Below are positions 15,624 to 23,450 of a stretch of DNA of 37,619 nt, piece by piece. The stretch's first letter is position 1. The number at the start of each line of letters is the position of its first letter. Under the pieces are notes generated by a model that worked only from the letters and a program-made list of their open reading frames with translations, did not search any database and was not told the origin of the DNA. The stretch comes from SW-9-67-25 sp964623735 (GTDB lineage Archaea; Halobacteriota; Halobacteria; Halobacteriales; Haloarculaceae): assembly GCA_964623735.1 (NCBI GenBank), contig CAZUVE010000008.1:1-37619 (forward strand), written 5' to 3'. Both the position numbers and the translations under genes were made by a program.

Positions 15624-16906
15624 TCCCGCTACAGTCTGTCGCGCTTGCGACGACAGACCTCCTGATACTGATCACGCTTCTCTCTGTTGTCCTGTTCGCA
15701 CTCGGCATCCCGATCTATCTCGTCTTCGGGGTGTGGGCGTTGGCGTACCACCTGGTGGTTCCGACCTTTCCGGTCGTGAATATGTCACTGGCCCACTACG
15801 AGGAGCTACAGACCTTCCCCTTCACCGCGATTCCGCTGTTCATTCTCGTGGGGGACCTGATACGCGAGGCCGGGATTGCCGAGGACGTCATCGAGTTCGC
15901 ACACGAGGTGTTCGGATGGGTGCCCGGCTCGTCGGGCAACACCGCGATCGGTACCGCGGGGATTTTCTCCGCGATCACCGGCTCGAACGCCGCAACGACC
16001 GCCTCCGTCGGATCGGCGCTCTTTCCCACGCTCCGTGACGAAGGGTACAGAGGGGACTACGCCGCCGGGACGATCGCGGCGGGCGGCGTTCTCGGCGCTA
16101 TCATCCCCCCGAGTATACTGCTGATCATCTACGGCGTCACCTTCGGCGTCTCCATTGTGGATCTGTTCGTCGCTGGGGTAGCCCCGGGCCTGGCGATGCT
16201 CGTTGTCCTCGTCGCTATCAACTCCTACATAGCCAGAAAGAATGGATACGGGGTCGTCACGGAGTTCGGCATAAACCCGAGGAGAATCGCAGTAACAGCG
16301 TGGAACGCAAAGGTCGGTCTCGGCACCATCATCATCCTGCTGGGTGGCATCTTCCTGGGTATCTTTACACCGACCGAATCGGCGGCCGTCGCTGTGGTCT
16401 ACATATTGATTTCGGCAGTCGCGTCGAGAAAAATCACGTCGCCCGACCAGATTCTGCGCGCGAGCTACTCCTCGATCATTCTGATCGGCATAATCATCCC
16501 GATGGTCGTCACGTCGATTCTGATCCAGCAGGGGCTGTCCAACCTCGGTCTTCAGGAGGCGATCTCCGACGCCGTCATCGGGCTGGGCCACCCCGTCCTG
16601 ATAATACTGGCAATCGTCCTGATCGTCCTGACCGCCGGGGCGGTTCTCGATTCGACGCCGAATCTCCTGATCACTGCCCCGATGCTGGCCGGTGCTGCGG
16701 CCTCGCTCGGATGGGAACCCGTTATCTGGGGGATCATCTTCATGATGGGTGACTCCATCGGGTTCATCACCCCACCCTACGGCCTGAACCTGTACATCAT
16801 CAGCGGGATCGCAGACATCGACTACATCAAGGTCGCACGCGCCGCGTTGCCACACCTGTTCGGGCTGATCCTTGTCTGGATCGGATTCATGATACTCTAC
16901 CTCTAG
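15620..16906 (+). CDS. dctM: TRAP transporter large permease (DctM family)
   Basis: 428 aa, the standard DctM length, with about eleven or twelve transmembrane segments. Conserved family blocks are visible: FPFTAIPLFILVGDLI, GGSGNTA-type GSSGNTAIGTAG, SAITGSNAATTASVG, GVLGAIIPPSILLIIYG and FTPTESAAVAVVY, plus the C-terminal GFITPPYGLNLYII. The ATG overlaps the dctQ stop by 4 nt. It transports the solute bound by DctP using an ion gradient. The operon ends here; no oligo-T tract is seen downstream. Confidence 0.94.
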   Translation: MIPLQSVALATTDLLILITLLSVVLFALGIPIYLVFGVWALAYHLVVPTFPVVNMSLAHYEELQTFPFTAIPLFILVGDLIREAGIAEDVIEFAHEVFGWVPGSSGNTAIGTAGIFSAITGSNAATTASVGSALFPTLRDEGYRGDYAAGTIAAGGVLGAIIPPSILLIIYGVTFGVSIVDLFVAGVAPGLAMLVVLVAINSYIARKNGYGVVTEFGINPRRIAVTAWNAKVGLGTIIILLGGIFLGIFTPTESAAVAVVYILISAVASRKITSPDQILRASYSSIILIGIIIPMVVTSILIQQGLSNLGLQEAISDAVIGLGHPVLIILAIVLIVLTAGAVLDSTPNLLITAPMLAGAAASLGWEPVIWGIIFMMGDSIGFITPPYGLNLYIISGIADIDYIKVARAALPHLFGLILVWIGFMILYL

Positions 16907-17055
16907 CCTCTCGCTCCGTCACGCCTCGGAACTCTGCCGCGATTCCCCGCCGCCGGTGCTGATACGTGTCGCCGTGGGTCAGTGCCGGATGACCGCATAC
17001 TACCTGTGGTCCCGCCGGGACACGGGTACGGCATTCCGCACGATACTGATGATCG

Positions 17056-17138
17056 TGATACTGCCGGCCATACCTGCGTGGAGATATTCGACCTCAGCGA
17101 GGGTCGAAACTACTCACGGACCCGTAGCCGGCAGCACG
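17056..17138. repeat. Palindromic element family B
   Basis: Arms TGATACTGCCGGCCATA and CGTAGCCGGCAGCACGA. The inner stem is TTCGACC/GGTCGAA with CTC/GAG, different in sequence from other copies but fully paired. Confidence 0.8.
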
Positions 17139-17259
17139 AGTGGCCAACGGCGGGTACACCGACCGACGTACCCGCTGACGACCGTGCGACAGAACGGGCC
17201 AGGCAAAAGTCTCGAGCTGTGGTGGCTTCGGACGCTGACGGCACCACGTGTCTGTCAGG

Positions 17260-17343
17260 TGACACTGCCGGCCGTACGTCTGTAACGAATTTCGCGACCC
17301 CGGGATCGCGGACATCTTCGAACAGTTACAGCCAGCAGTATGA
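17260..17343. repeat. Palindromic element family B
   Basis: Arms TGACACTGCCGGCCGTA and TTACAGCCAGCAGTATGA. The inner stem is CGCGACCCC/GGGATCGCG. It ends 14 bp from the stop codon of the minus-strand dehydratase gene. Confidence 0.8.
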
Positions 17344-17357
17344 GTCTCTCCAGGTGC

Positions 17358-18533
17358 CTACTCGTACACGACGTTCCGGACCCGGTTGGCCTCGACGTGG
17401 TCCCAATCGTACTCGACACCGAGTCCGGGACCACTCGGTACGCCTACCGTTCCATCCTCGTCGATCGCGTCTATCCGGTCGGTGTAGCCGTCCTGGTACA
17501 CTGGATACTCGGTGTGAGGTACCTGTGAGTCCGGGTGGACCAGGCCGAGTTCGTAGTAGTTCGAGTTACGGGTCGCAGCCATACAGTGACGCTGGGCGGG
17601 GCCGGCGAGGTGGTATTCGACGTCGAGGCCGTGTGCTTCTGCGGCCCTGGCGATCTTGATCGCGCCCGTAATTCCACCGTCCCACTCCGGGTCTGCTCTG
17701 GCAAAGTCGGTCGCGTCGTTGCTGACGAAATCGATGGTCGACTCCACCCCGCGGACGAGTTCGGTGAGTAGCAGGGGCGTATCGATGAACTCCCGGAGCT
17801 TTCTGTGCCCGTGCTGTGATCGGCTTCCGTCGCTGTACGGATCCTCGTACCAGAAGTAGTCGTACTCGTCACACATTCGTCCGACCCGGAGTGCGTCCGC
17901 GAACGTCTCGTACTCACAGACGGGGTCGTGCATCAACTGCATCCTGTCCCCGACCCGTTCCCCGACTGTCCGTACGAGTTCGACCTCTCTCCCGACGTCG
18001 ACTCTGTCTTCCCCACACCAGGTGTGGGTTTTGAACGCCCCGTACCCGTATTCGTAACACGTCTCGGCGAACTCCGCGAACGCTTCCCCGGTAGCGAACC
18101 CGCGGTCACGCCCTGCAAAGTACGTCGAGGCGTACGCAGGCAGTCGCTCCCGGTACGTGCCGAGTAGTTCGTGGATCGGTGCGCCGTAGAGCCGTCCGGC
18201 GAGATCCCAGAGAGCGATGTCGATCAGGCCGAGCCCCATCTGGTCGTATTTGCGCAGTACCTGCCGCAGCGAGTTCCAGTGTCTCTCCCGCTTGAGCGGA
18301 TCTCTGCCCAGCAGGTAGGACGCACACGGCTCGACCTGCGCGACCGCGGGTTCGTTCCCCCCGATATACGCCCCGGTGACTCCGACATCGGTGTGTATAC
18401 GAATTCCATGTGCTGTGCGCTCGTGTGTCTCGTCCGGGGAGTAGACGAGTTTCTGCGTTGCCGGGTCCTTGCTGACACCTTCGACGGGGTACGTGAAGGA
18501 ATCGACCGCGATCTGTGTTATCTCCGGACACAT
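17358..18533 (-). CDS. Enolase-superfamily (mandelate racemase/muconate lactonizing type) sugar-acid dehydratase
   Basis: 391 aa. The N-terminal capping domain (residues 1-120) includes GLGLIDIALWDLAGRLYGAPI. Barrel residues are K168-T-H170 (general base region), Mg2+ ligands D203 (LMHDP), E230 (WYEDP) and E259 (LLTELVRG), and H308 (EYHLAG), with a preceding Asp in DPEWDGG for a His-Asp dyad. This is the mandelate-racemase subgroup pattern, whose members dehydrate aldonic or aldaric acids to 2-keto-3-deoxy acids. With uronate dehydrogenase-like, HpcH/HpaI and GarR-like genes in the window, an aldarate (galactarate/glucarate/tartrate-like) substrate is plausible; aldonates are not excluded. 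No TATA box is apparent close to the ATG. Confidence 0.9.
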   Translation of the reverse strand: MCPEITQIAVDSFTYPVEGVSKDPATQKLVYSPDETHERTAHGIRIHTDVGVTGAYIGGNEPAVAQVEPCASYLLGRDPLKRERHWNSLRQVLRKYDQMGLGLIDIALWDLAGRLYGAPIHELLGTYRERLPAYASTYFAGRDRGFATGEAFAEFAETCYEYGYGAFKTHTWCGEDRVDVGREVELVRTVGERVGDRMQLMHDPVCEYETFADALRVGRMCDEYDYFWYEDPYSDGSRSQHGHRKLREFIDTPLLLTELVRGVESTIDFVSNDATDFARADPEWDGGITGAIKIARAAEAHGLDVEYHLAGPAQRHCMAATRNSNYYELGLVHPDSQVPHTEYPVYQDGYTDRIDAIDEDGTVGVPSGPGLGVEYDWDHVEANRVRNVVYE

Positions 18534-18691
18534 GGAAGACTCTCACCTCGCTCTCGCTTGTCTCACAGCGGACCTCGGTTGGACGTTTCCACGGCTGCCA
18601 GCACGTTCGGTTGCGCTCCAATTCATGGGAACTGGCTCTCCCTCCGTGTACAAATAACTGAGGGTCGGAGCCTGCCCGCCGGGTCTCGCAC

Positions 18692-18764
18692 GGACTGCTG
18701 TCGGTCAGTGCCAGGTCGACTACACGACGGCGTGCAGTCATACTGGTAAACGGTACACCAACCC
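18692..18764. repeat. Palindromic element family A (degenerate)
   Basis: Left GGACTGCTGTCGGTCAGTGCC, right GGTAAACGGTACACCAAC. The inner stem CGACTACACG/CGTGCAGTCA keeps a T-A pair where the consensus has C-G. Confidence 0.55.
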
Positions 18765-18767
18765 GTT

Positions 18768-18852
18768 TGGTAGTAGTTGCGGTAAGTCAGTGCCGGATCG
18801 GCCACACGCCGTCGTGCGGTCGACCGGTACACAGTTACAGCAGTCACTATCA
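18768..18852. repeat. Palindromic element family A
   Basis: Left TGGTAGTAGTTGCGGTAAG, right TTACAGCAGTCACTATCA. The core is GGATCGGCCACACG with CGTGCGGTCGACCGG. It directly follows the previous copy, leaving a 3-bp gap. Confidence 0.75.
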
Positions 18853-18864
18853 CAGTGTTTCGTG

Positions 18865-18946
18865 TGATACTGTCGGTTGTGCGCGCGTGAGCAGTGCCGG
18901 CACCCCGGGGTGTCGAATAGCGTTGGGCAGGTATAGCCGACAGCCT
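18865..18946. repeat. Palindromic element family B
   Basis: Left TGATACTGTCGGTTGTG, right TATAGCCGACAG. The inner palindrome is CACCCCGGGGTG. Confidence 0.8.
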
Positions 18947-19061
18947 AAGACGCAGTTCCGGCGACAGGTCAGCGAACACGACAGCATCACGTCTCGGACT
19001 CCGCTCGCTTCCGATCAGTGTCTGCCGACTCCGGTCGGCGTGTGGTCCGACACCCGGGGGC

Positions 19062-19144
19062 TGTACTGGCCGACAGATCGGTCGATAGCAGTCGCCGCGT
19101 CACGACCCGGCGAATGTCTATCGGGGACTCCGTCGGCCAGTATG
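19062..19144. repeat. Nested triple palindrome, probable variant of family B
   Basis: Three perfect stems sit one inside the other: TACTGGCCGAC (19064) with GTCGGCCAGTA (ends 19142), CGATAG with CTATCG, and TCGCCG with CGGCGA around a 10-nt loop. Size and outer TACTG.C motif match family B, but the inner sequence is unrelated. Confidence 0.65.
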
Positions 19145-19276
19145 TGTGTCTGGACGCCCGGACTCTGCGTCCGTGACCGGGCGGACAGACCGTCTGTCCG
19201 GTGACAGTCTCCCCTCTGGTTTCTGCCCCGCCGGGCGTATCACGGGGGAGAAGCTTCGTGCCGTCGGGGTCGCGTA

Positions 19277-19972
19277 CTAGTGGCTGGCAGACACAAACGC
19301 GTCAGTCACGCCCGCGAGGCTATCCACAGTCAGATCGGGTTCGCCGTCGAAACGATCCCACGGCCTGTCGTCGCGATTGACCCAGACCGTCTGTATACCG
19401 GCGTGCTTTGCGCCATAGACATCGTACCAGGGCGTCGCAACGTGCGCAACGCCTGTTTTGGTCCCTCCGACCCGGTCGATAGCATGGTCATACAGACGTG
19501 GATCGGGTTTGTAGATCTCGATTTCATCAGCACTTATCGTGTCCTCGATCAACTCCTCGATACTGGCAGACTCGAGCATCGCGTTCAGCACCTCGGGATT
19601 CCCGTTCGATAGGACGTATAGATCGTACCCAGCCTCGGCGAGGTTTTGCAGTTCCGGCCGCACGTCGTTGTAGACGTCGAGATCGAAGAAGACTCCAGTA
19701 AGATCTTCCAGGACCGACGCCGGGAGTTCCTCGTCGTGGACGGCGAGCGCGTACTCGAGAGCGTCCCGAGTCGTCTCGATGTACGTCCTGTACTCACCGG
19801 TGAACGTGCTCACCATCCGATAATCCACGGCACGGAATCTCCAGAGCTCTCCAATAGATCGGGGTTCCTCGACGTACGTATCGAGCGCTCGCCTCGTGGA
19901 CGACCGAACGTCGACAAGTGTCGTAAACGAATCGAACATGATCGAGTCGACACGTTCCGACTGGATAGTCAT
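19277..19972 (-). CDS. HAD hydrolase, haloacid dehalogenase type II-like
   Basis: 231 aa. HAD motif I is D14 in IMFDSFTTLVDV, motif II is S122/N123 (VLSNGNP), motif III is K155 (IYKPDPRLYDHA) and motif IV is D184 (HVATPWYDVYGAKHAG). The ELWRFRAVDYR block and the motif IV context follow the L-2-haloacid dehalogenase branch. Such proteins hydrolyse 2-haloacids or act on small phosphates; within a sugar-acid region, removal of phosphate from a glycolate- or glycerate-like metabolite is an alternative. The ATG at 19972 is supported by an oligo-T/TATA-like tract about 27 bp upstream. A small upstream frame overlaps it by 4 nt (ATGA). Confidence 0.88.
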   Translation of the reverse strand: MTIQSERVDSIMFDSFTTLVDVRSSTRRALDTYVEEPRSIGELWRFRAVDYRMVSTFTGEYRTYIETTRDALEYALAVHDEELPASVLEDLTGVFFDLDVYNDVRPELQNLAEAGYDLYVLSNGNPEVLNAMLESASIEELIEDTISADEIEIYKPDPRLYDHAIDRVGGTKTGVAHVATPWYDVYGAKHAGIQTVWVNRDDRPWDRFDGEPDLTVDSLAGVTDAFVSASH

Positions 19973-20292
19973 ACATCATCTTTCCCTTTCGGAAAAAAAG
20001 TCTTTCTGCCCCTCACACCGTTACTGCGGCCGTACGCCAGTGTCGGCACCCTGGTGGGTCGAATAGCTAACCGACCGCCTGTGGCGTGTGCCGGACCGAC
20101 TGGCACGCCTGGCAGGGTCACACCCTCGACATCACCCCCCCGCACGTCCCGAATGCCGAGTACACCGATCCCGTCGACAACGCTGTCGCGATCACTGACG
20201 GTAGTGTAGACGTCCCAATGGACGCGCTCGGTAGCCCCGAAACCCGCCGTCGGGTCGGAACCGCGGGTCCACCGTATCCTGCTTTCACACAA
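19969..20292 (-). pseudogene. Possible small gene or gene remnant upstream of the HAD gene
   Basis: A 107-codon frame from a GTG at 20292 has a TATA-like TATAAAC about 22-28 bp upstream and overlaps the HAD ATG by 4 nt, as a coupled gene would. The first 70 residues read like protein (RVHWDVYTTVSDRDSVVDG...GVTLPGVPVGPAHATGG). The C-terminal 35 residues are basic and run through the half family B element at 20018-20076. I do not recognise a family. It may be a truncated gene closed off by a repeat. Confidence 0.25.
20018..20076. repeat. Palindromic element family B, right arm missing
   Basis: Left CCGTTACTGCGGCCGTA, inner CACCCTGGTGGGTCGAATAG. The right arm is reduced to CTAACCGAC. Confidence 0.5.
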
Positions 20293-20460
20293 GTGTTCCC
20301 GATTACGAGCACAAGTTTATACTCTTGCAAAACAGCTTGGTGCCCGAACGAGTGTCGGACGAACCCGACGCTCCGAGACAACACGGTACTACTGCCATTC
20401 AGTACTTTGTGGGTACCTTTCTACGACCACAGGTGACTGTGCCGTCGGCTGCAACTGATA
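20077..20460. other. Non-coding or decayed stretch
   Basis: It contains the putative remnant above and a TATA-like GTTTATACTC (20309-20318) usable in either direction. A plus-strand frame from GTG 20340 (VPERVSDEPDAPRQHG) runs into the element at 20461 and is not convincing. Nothing else is recognised. Confidence 0.4.
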
Positions 20461-20540
20461 TAGGGATGTTCGAAAGCGTTTATCGGGTCGACCGCATGCC
20501 TTCTTGCGGTCGATCCCGTAATGACTTTCGAACATCCCTA
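20461..20540. repeat. Palindromic element with family A core and private outer arms
   Basis: Perfect 16-bp outer arms TAGGGATGTTCGAAAG and CTTTCGAACATCCCTA enclose the family A inner stem (CGACCGCA/TGCGGTCG, extended by CGGG/CCCG). The best-preserved palindrome in the window. Confidence 0.85.
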
Positions 20541-20624
20541 CACTGTCGGCCGTACCAAAGACGAGAGATTCGCCACCCCGGAATGGCGAAATTCCTCTGT
20601 CGACCTGTCGCCGGCAGATCAGTG
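20541..20624. repeat. Palindromic element family B (divergent arms)
   Basis: Left CACTGTCGGCCGTAC, right GCCGGCAGATCAGTG. The inner stem is TTCGCCA/TGGCGAA. It abuts the preceding element exactly. Confidence 0.65.
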
Positions 20625-20638
20625 CCCCTGGTCTCGCG

Positions 20639-20723
20639 TCACAGTGATCGTTGTAAGTCACCGCCGGATGACCCCACGACGGCGTGGGACCGTGCCGGTA
20701 CACAGTTACAGCAATCACGATCA
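20639..20723. repeat. Palindromic element family A ending in the esterase stop codon
   Basis: Left TCACAGTGATCGTTGTAAG, right TTACAGCAATCACGATCA. The inner stem CCCACG/CGTGGG carries a compensated G-C to C-G exchange relative to other copies. The terminal TCA is the TGA stop of the minus-strand hydrolase. Confidence 0.85.
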
Positions 20724-21668
20724 GGTCTCACCGGCCTCCCGGAGGTCCCGTCCGATGTCGGCTATCGCCTCGCGGGCCCGATCGAGGTCCGGCTCGACGA
20801 GCATGCTCGCGAAGCCGTGGATCATCTCGTCGTACTGCCGGTGTGTGACAGGCACGCCGGCGTCTTCGAGGCGCGTCGCGTACGCGACACCCTCGTCGCG
20901 CAACGGGTCGAACCCACAGGTCAGGACCGTCGCGGGCGGGAGGCCGTCGAGAGCGCGGGCCCGGAGCGGCGAGGCGTAGGGGTTCTGGCCGCTGAACTCG
21001 TGTGCCAGGTAGTGGTCCCAGAACCACTCCATGTCCGCTCTGGTGAGAAAGTACCCCTCGGCGTTCTCCCCGTACGACGCCGTGTCGAGCGCGTGGTCGG
21101 TGGCTGGATAGATGAGCACCTGGTACGCGATATCGGGCCCGCCGCGGTCGCGCGCGACCTGGGCGACGGCGGCAGCGAGGTTCCCGCCGGCACTGTCGCC
21201 GCCGACGACGATACGGTCCGGATCGCCGTGCACCGCTCCGGGATTCTCGACAGCCCACCGGGTGGCTGCGTAACAGTCCTCGAGAGGGGCCGGGAAGGGG
21301 TGCTCCGGCGCGCGCCGGTAGTCGACCGAGACCACCACGTGGTCGGTGGCGTTCGTCAGCGCCCGGCAGGTCGGGTCGTGGGTGTCGAGATTGCCCAGCA
21401 CCCACCCGCCGCCGTGAAAGTAGACGAGAACGGGGAACGGGCCTTCCCCCTCCGGGGTGTAGATCCGGACAGGGACGCCGCCGGCGGGCCCGTCGACGGT
21501 GTAGTTCCGCACCGCGCCCACGGCCTCGGGTTCGTCGGGCGGCGCGAACAGTTCCTCCAGGACCTGTCGGGCCCCTGTTACAGAGAGCGTGTTCATCTCC
21601 GGGACGCCCTGGGCCTCGAGCTCGGCCAGGACGGCCTGTACATCGGGGTGGGGGTCGGTCGCAGCCAT
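20721..21668 (-). CDS. Alpha/beta hydrolase, hormone-sensitive lipase family esterase
   Basis: 315 aa. The oxyanion motif HGGGW (85-89) and nucleophile S159 in GDSAGG are followed by the acid in GFDPLRDEG and the base in YDEMIHGF, the complete HSL (family IV) catalytic set. RRAPEHPFPAPLEDCYAATRW is the usual family block. It hydrolyses short- to medium-chain esters or acylated sugars; a deacetylase role in sugar-acid use is possible but unproven. No signal peptide, so it is cytoplasmic. The ATG has a TTCATACC element about 30 bp upstream. The stop codon is the first triplet of a family A element. Confidence 0.93.
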   Translation of the reverse strand: MAATDPHPDVQAVLAELEAQGVPEMNTLSVTGARQVLEELFAPPDEPEAVGAVRNYTVDGPAGGVPVRIYTPEGEGPFPVLVYFHGGGWVLGNLDTHDPTCRALTNATDHVVVSVDYRRAPEHPFPAPLEDCYAATRWAVENPGAVHGDPDRIVVGGDSAGGNLAAAVAQVARDRGGPDIAYQVLIYPATDHALDTASYGENAEGYFLTRADMEWFWDHYLAHEFSGQNPYASPLRARALDGLPPATVLTCGFDPLRDEGVAYATRLEDAGVPVTHRQYDEMIHGFASMLVEPDLDRAREAIADIGRDLREAGET

Positions 21669-22125
21669 GTGTGTGTGTTTTCGCGTGACCGGCTACGGTA
21701 TGAAGATTGTGGAGCGAACGCCACAGACACCTCCACAACTGCGGCAGATGACGCCTGTTCGTCACGCTAGCCCGCTCCGAAGGGCGGGGCTCTCACCGCC
21801 GATTGCGGGTCACGTCGTCGTCCGCTCGGCGAACTCGGGGGAATCGACCCGTCTGCGGAACCGAGCAAGCCTCCTCCCTCGGTACGACTCCCTCGGGACA
21901 TTCGACACCCTGGAGTGACGACACCAGTTACCGGCAATCGGCTGGGAGTACCGAAAGACGACTACGTCGGTGTACAGCGGGCTGGGCCGGCGAGACACTC
22001 GCGACAAAACTGCAAGAGTGCTCGCTCGTGTGGCGTGGTGCTCCGACCCGTGACACCGCCTCTCGCGCAGCCTTCTTCCGGTTCCAGCCCGTATAAAGAG
22101 TAATGAGAGAGAAACCGTTCTACGG
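21669..22125. other. Divergent intergenic region, esterase and EamA genes
   Basis: No convincing gene. It holds the esterase promoter near 21700, a GC-rich hairpin at 21767-21789, and GTATAAAG (22091-22098) as TATA box about 30 bp before the EamA GTG. Short frames in between have poor coding character. Confidence 0.5.
21767..21789. repeat. GC hairpin resembling an IS200/IS605-type element end
   Basis: AGCCCGCTCC pairs with GGGCGGGGCT (one bulge, one G-T wobble) around GAA, followed by CTCACC. Haloarchaeal TnpB-type elements often end with a CCCGCCC/GGGCGGG hairpin, so this may be a relic. No transposase remains. Confidence 0.3.
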
Positions 22126-23148
22126 GTGGTGTTGTTGATCTCGGTTCCCCCGTTACCGACTCGACTGCCCCGCCTTCCGATTGCTGCTCGCTACCGCGAC
22201 GCCGGACTGTTCGTCCTGCTCGCTGCCCTCTTCGGCGGCGGGTTCGTCGCAATCAAGACCGGCCTCCGGGAACTCCCGCCGGTGCTGTTTGCCAGCCTCC
22301 GGTTCGATATCGGCGCCCTCGCGCTCCTGGGATACGTTGCACTCACGCGCCCCCCGTCGGTGTGGCTGCCACAGTCACGCAGCGACCTGGCGGGAATCGC
22401 CGTGGCGGGGGTCTTCCTCGTCGCGCTGAACAACGGCCTGCTCTTCCTGGGGCAGGCGTCCATCTCGCCCGCGATGGCGTCGATCATGTACGGGCTGAAT
22501 CCGGTGCTATCGCCCGTGTTCGCCTGGTGGCTGCTCGGAGACCGGCTGTCGTGGGTCGGCGCCCTCGGCATCGGGGTTGCGCTCGGCGGCGTGGTCATCA
22601 TCGTCCAGCCGTCGCCGGGGGCAGTCGCCACGGCGAGCGGAGTGGGGCAACTCTTCGTGTTGGGCGCCGGAGTCGCGGTTGCGCTCGGGAGTGTCCTGCT
22701 CCAGCGGATCGGCCCGGGGATGGACCGCGTCCCCCTGACGGCGTGGGGGATGGCCGCCGGCGCGGCCGTCCTGCACCTCATCAGCCTCGCGGCCGGGGAA
22801 CCACACACCGGGCTACTCGACGTCGCCCCGGAAACGGTCGTGAGCCTCCTCGTCATCGGGATTCCGTCGACAGCGGTCGCGTACGCCATCCACTTCGAGT
22901 TGCTCGAACGCGCCGGTCCGGTCCGGGCGAATCTGGTGGCGTACGTCGTGCCCGTGTTCGCGGCGCTGTCGGGATGGCTGTTGCTCGGTACCGGCGTGTC
23001 GGGCTGGACGGTCGTCGGGTTCGTAGTCGTCGTCGCGGGGTTCGCACTGGTCGAGCGGACCACCCTCCGGGAGGAAGTGTGGCGACTCCAGCAGCGCGTC
23101 CGCGACCCGGAACCGGCGCCCTGCCCTGCGCCACCCTGTGACGACTGA
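22126..23148 (+). CDS. EamA/DMT-superfamily transporter
   Basis: 340 aa with ten hydrophobic helices in two EamA repeats. The first carries LFGGGFVAIKTGLRELPPVLFASLRFDIGALALL (in part), and conserved signs include GLNPVLSPVFAWWLLGDRLSWVGALGIGVALGGVVII and, in repeat two, YVVPVFAALSGWLLLG. DMT members export or import metabolites such as amino acids, sugars or nucleotides. The GTG at 22126 follows a GTATAAAG box; the adjacent in-frame GTG at 22129 is an alternative. The hydrophilic C-terminus is longer than usual, with two late cysteines (CPAPPCDD). The stop codon opens family C element 23146-23244. Confidence 0.92.
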   Translation: MVLLISVPPLPTRLPRLPIAARYRDAGLFVLLAALFGGGFVAIKTGLRELPPVLFASLRFDIGALALLGYVALTRPPSVWLPQSRSDLAGIAVAGVFLVALNNGLLFLGQASISPAMASIMYGLNPVLSPVFAWWLLGDRLSWVGALGIGVALGGVVIIVQPSPGAVATASGVGQLFVLGAGVAVALGSVLLQRIGPGMDRVPLTAWGMAAGAAVLHLISLAAGEPHTGLLDVAPETVVSLLVIGIPSTAVAYAIHFELLERAGPVRANLVAYVVPVFAALSGWLLLGTGVSGWTVVGFVVVVAGFALVERTTLREEVWRLQQRVRDPEPAPCPAPPCDD

Positions 23149-23244
23149 TCGTGGTTGGTGCGACTGTTCTCGTGATTGTGTCACAGTTGTCGGTGCTTCA
23201 CGGCGCGTAACTCGCGTCTCGTGCCACCGTGGCAGTAACGACTC
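23146..23244 (+). repeat. Repeat family C, copy 1
   Basis: It starts in the EamA stop codon (TGATCGTGGTTGGTGCGACT) and runs 99 bp to GGCAGTAACGACTC. By eye it matches copy 2 (26407-26504) at about four of five positions with one 1-bp gap. It is not clearly palindromic but shares the TGATNGTG start with family A. Confidence 0.8.
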
Positions 23245-23257
23245 CCAACAGTCTCTG

Positions 23258-23336
23258 TGATACTGATTGCTGTCCGCCAGCGCCGGATCGACTGCACACG
23301 GTCGTGCGGTCGTACCGGTACGTAGCTACAGCAACC
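23258..23336. repeat. Palindromic element, family A core with a hybrid left terminus
   Basis: The left end TGATACTGATTGCTGT mixes the B start (TGATACTG) with the A continuation (ATTGCTGT). The right arm is TAGCTACAGCAACC, and the inner stem is CTGCAC/GTGCGG. It links the two families. Confidence 0.7.
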
Positions 23337-23367
23337 TGCCCGAGACGTTCGACGCGACCGGTTCGGC

Positions 23368-23450
23368 CGATACTGTCGGCTGTCCGTCTTTCAGGACTCT
23401 CGCCACCTGGGGTTGCGAATATCTTCACGAAGGTATACCCGACGGTGTCA
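23368..23450. repeat. Palindromic element family B
   Basis: Left CGATACTGTCGGCTGTC, right TATACCCGACGGTGTCA. The inner stem is TCGC.ACC/GGT.GCGA. Confidence 0.7.

Larger units (their letters stand above)
16907..17357. other. Hairpin-rich gap between convergent dctM and the dehydratase gene
   Basis: No gene. It holds a worn family A-like segment (about 16980-17046: GGTCAGTGCCGGATGACC ... GGTC), family B elements 17056-17138 and 17260-17343, and a perfect inverted repeat GCGGGTAC/GTACCCGC (17150-17175). Confidence 0.6.
18534..19276. other. 740-bp gap packed with palindromic elements
   Basis: No gene. Order: family A (18692-18764), family A (18768-18852), family B (18865-18946), a nested triple palindrome (19062-19144) and two simple hairpins, GGACGC/GCGTCC (19152-19172) and CGGACAG/CTGTCCG (19182-19200). 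Frames across it read as Ser/Arg/Cys-rich noise. Confidence 0.6.

Noticed and set aside
18692..20723. Rho-independent-like terminators as the sole explanation of the palindromes
   Set aside because: They lack oligo-T tails, many are far from gene ends, and they form mixed arrays; terminator function may still apply to the stop-codon copies.
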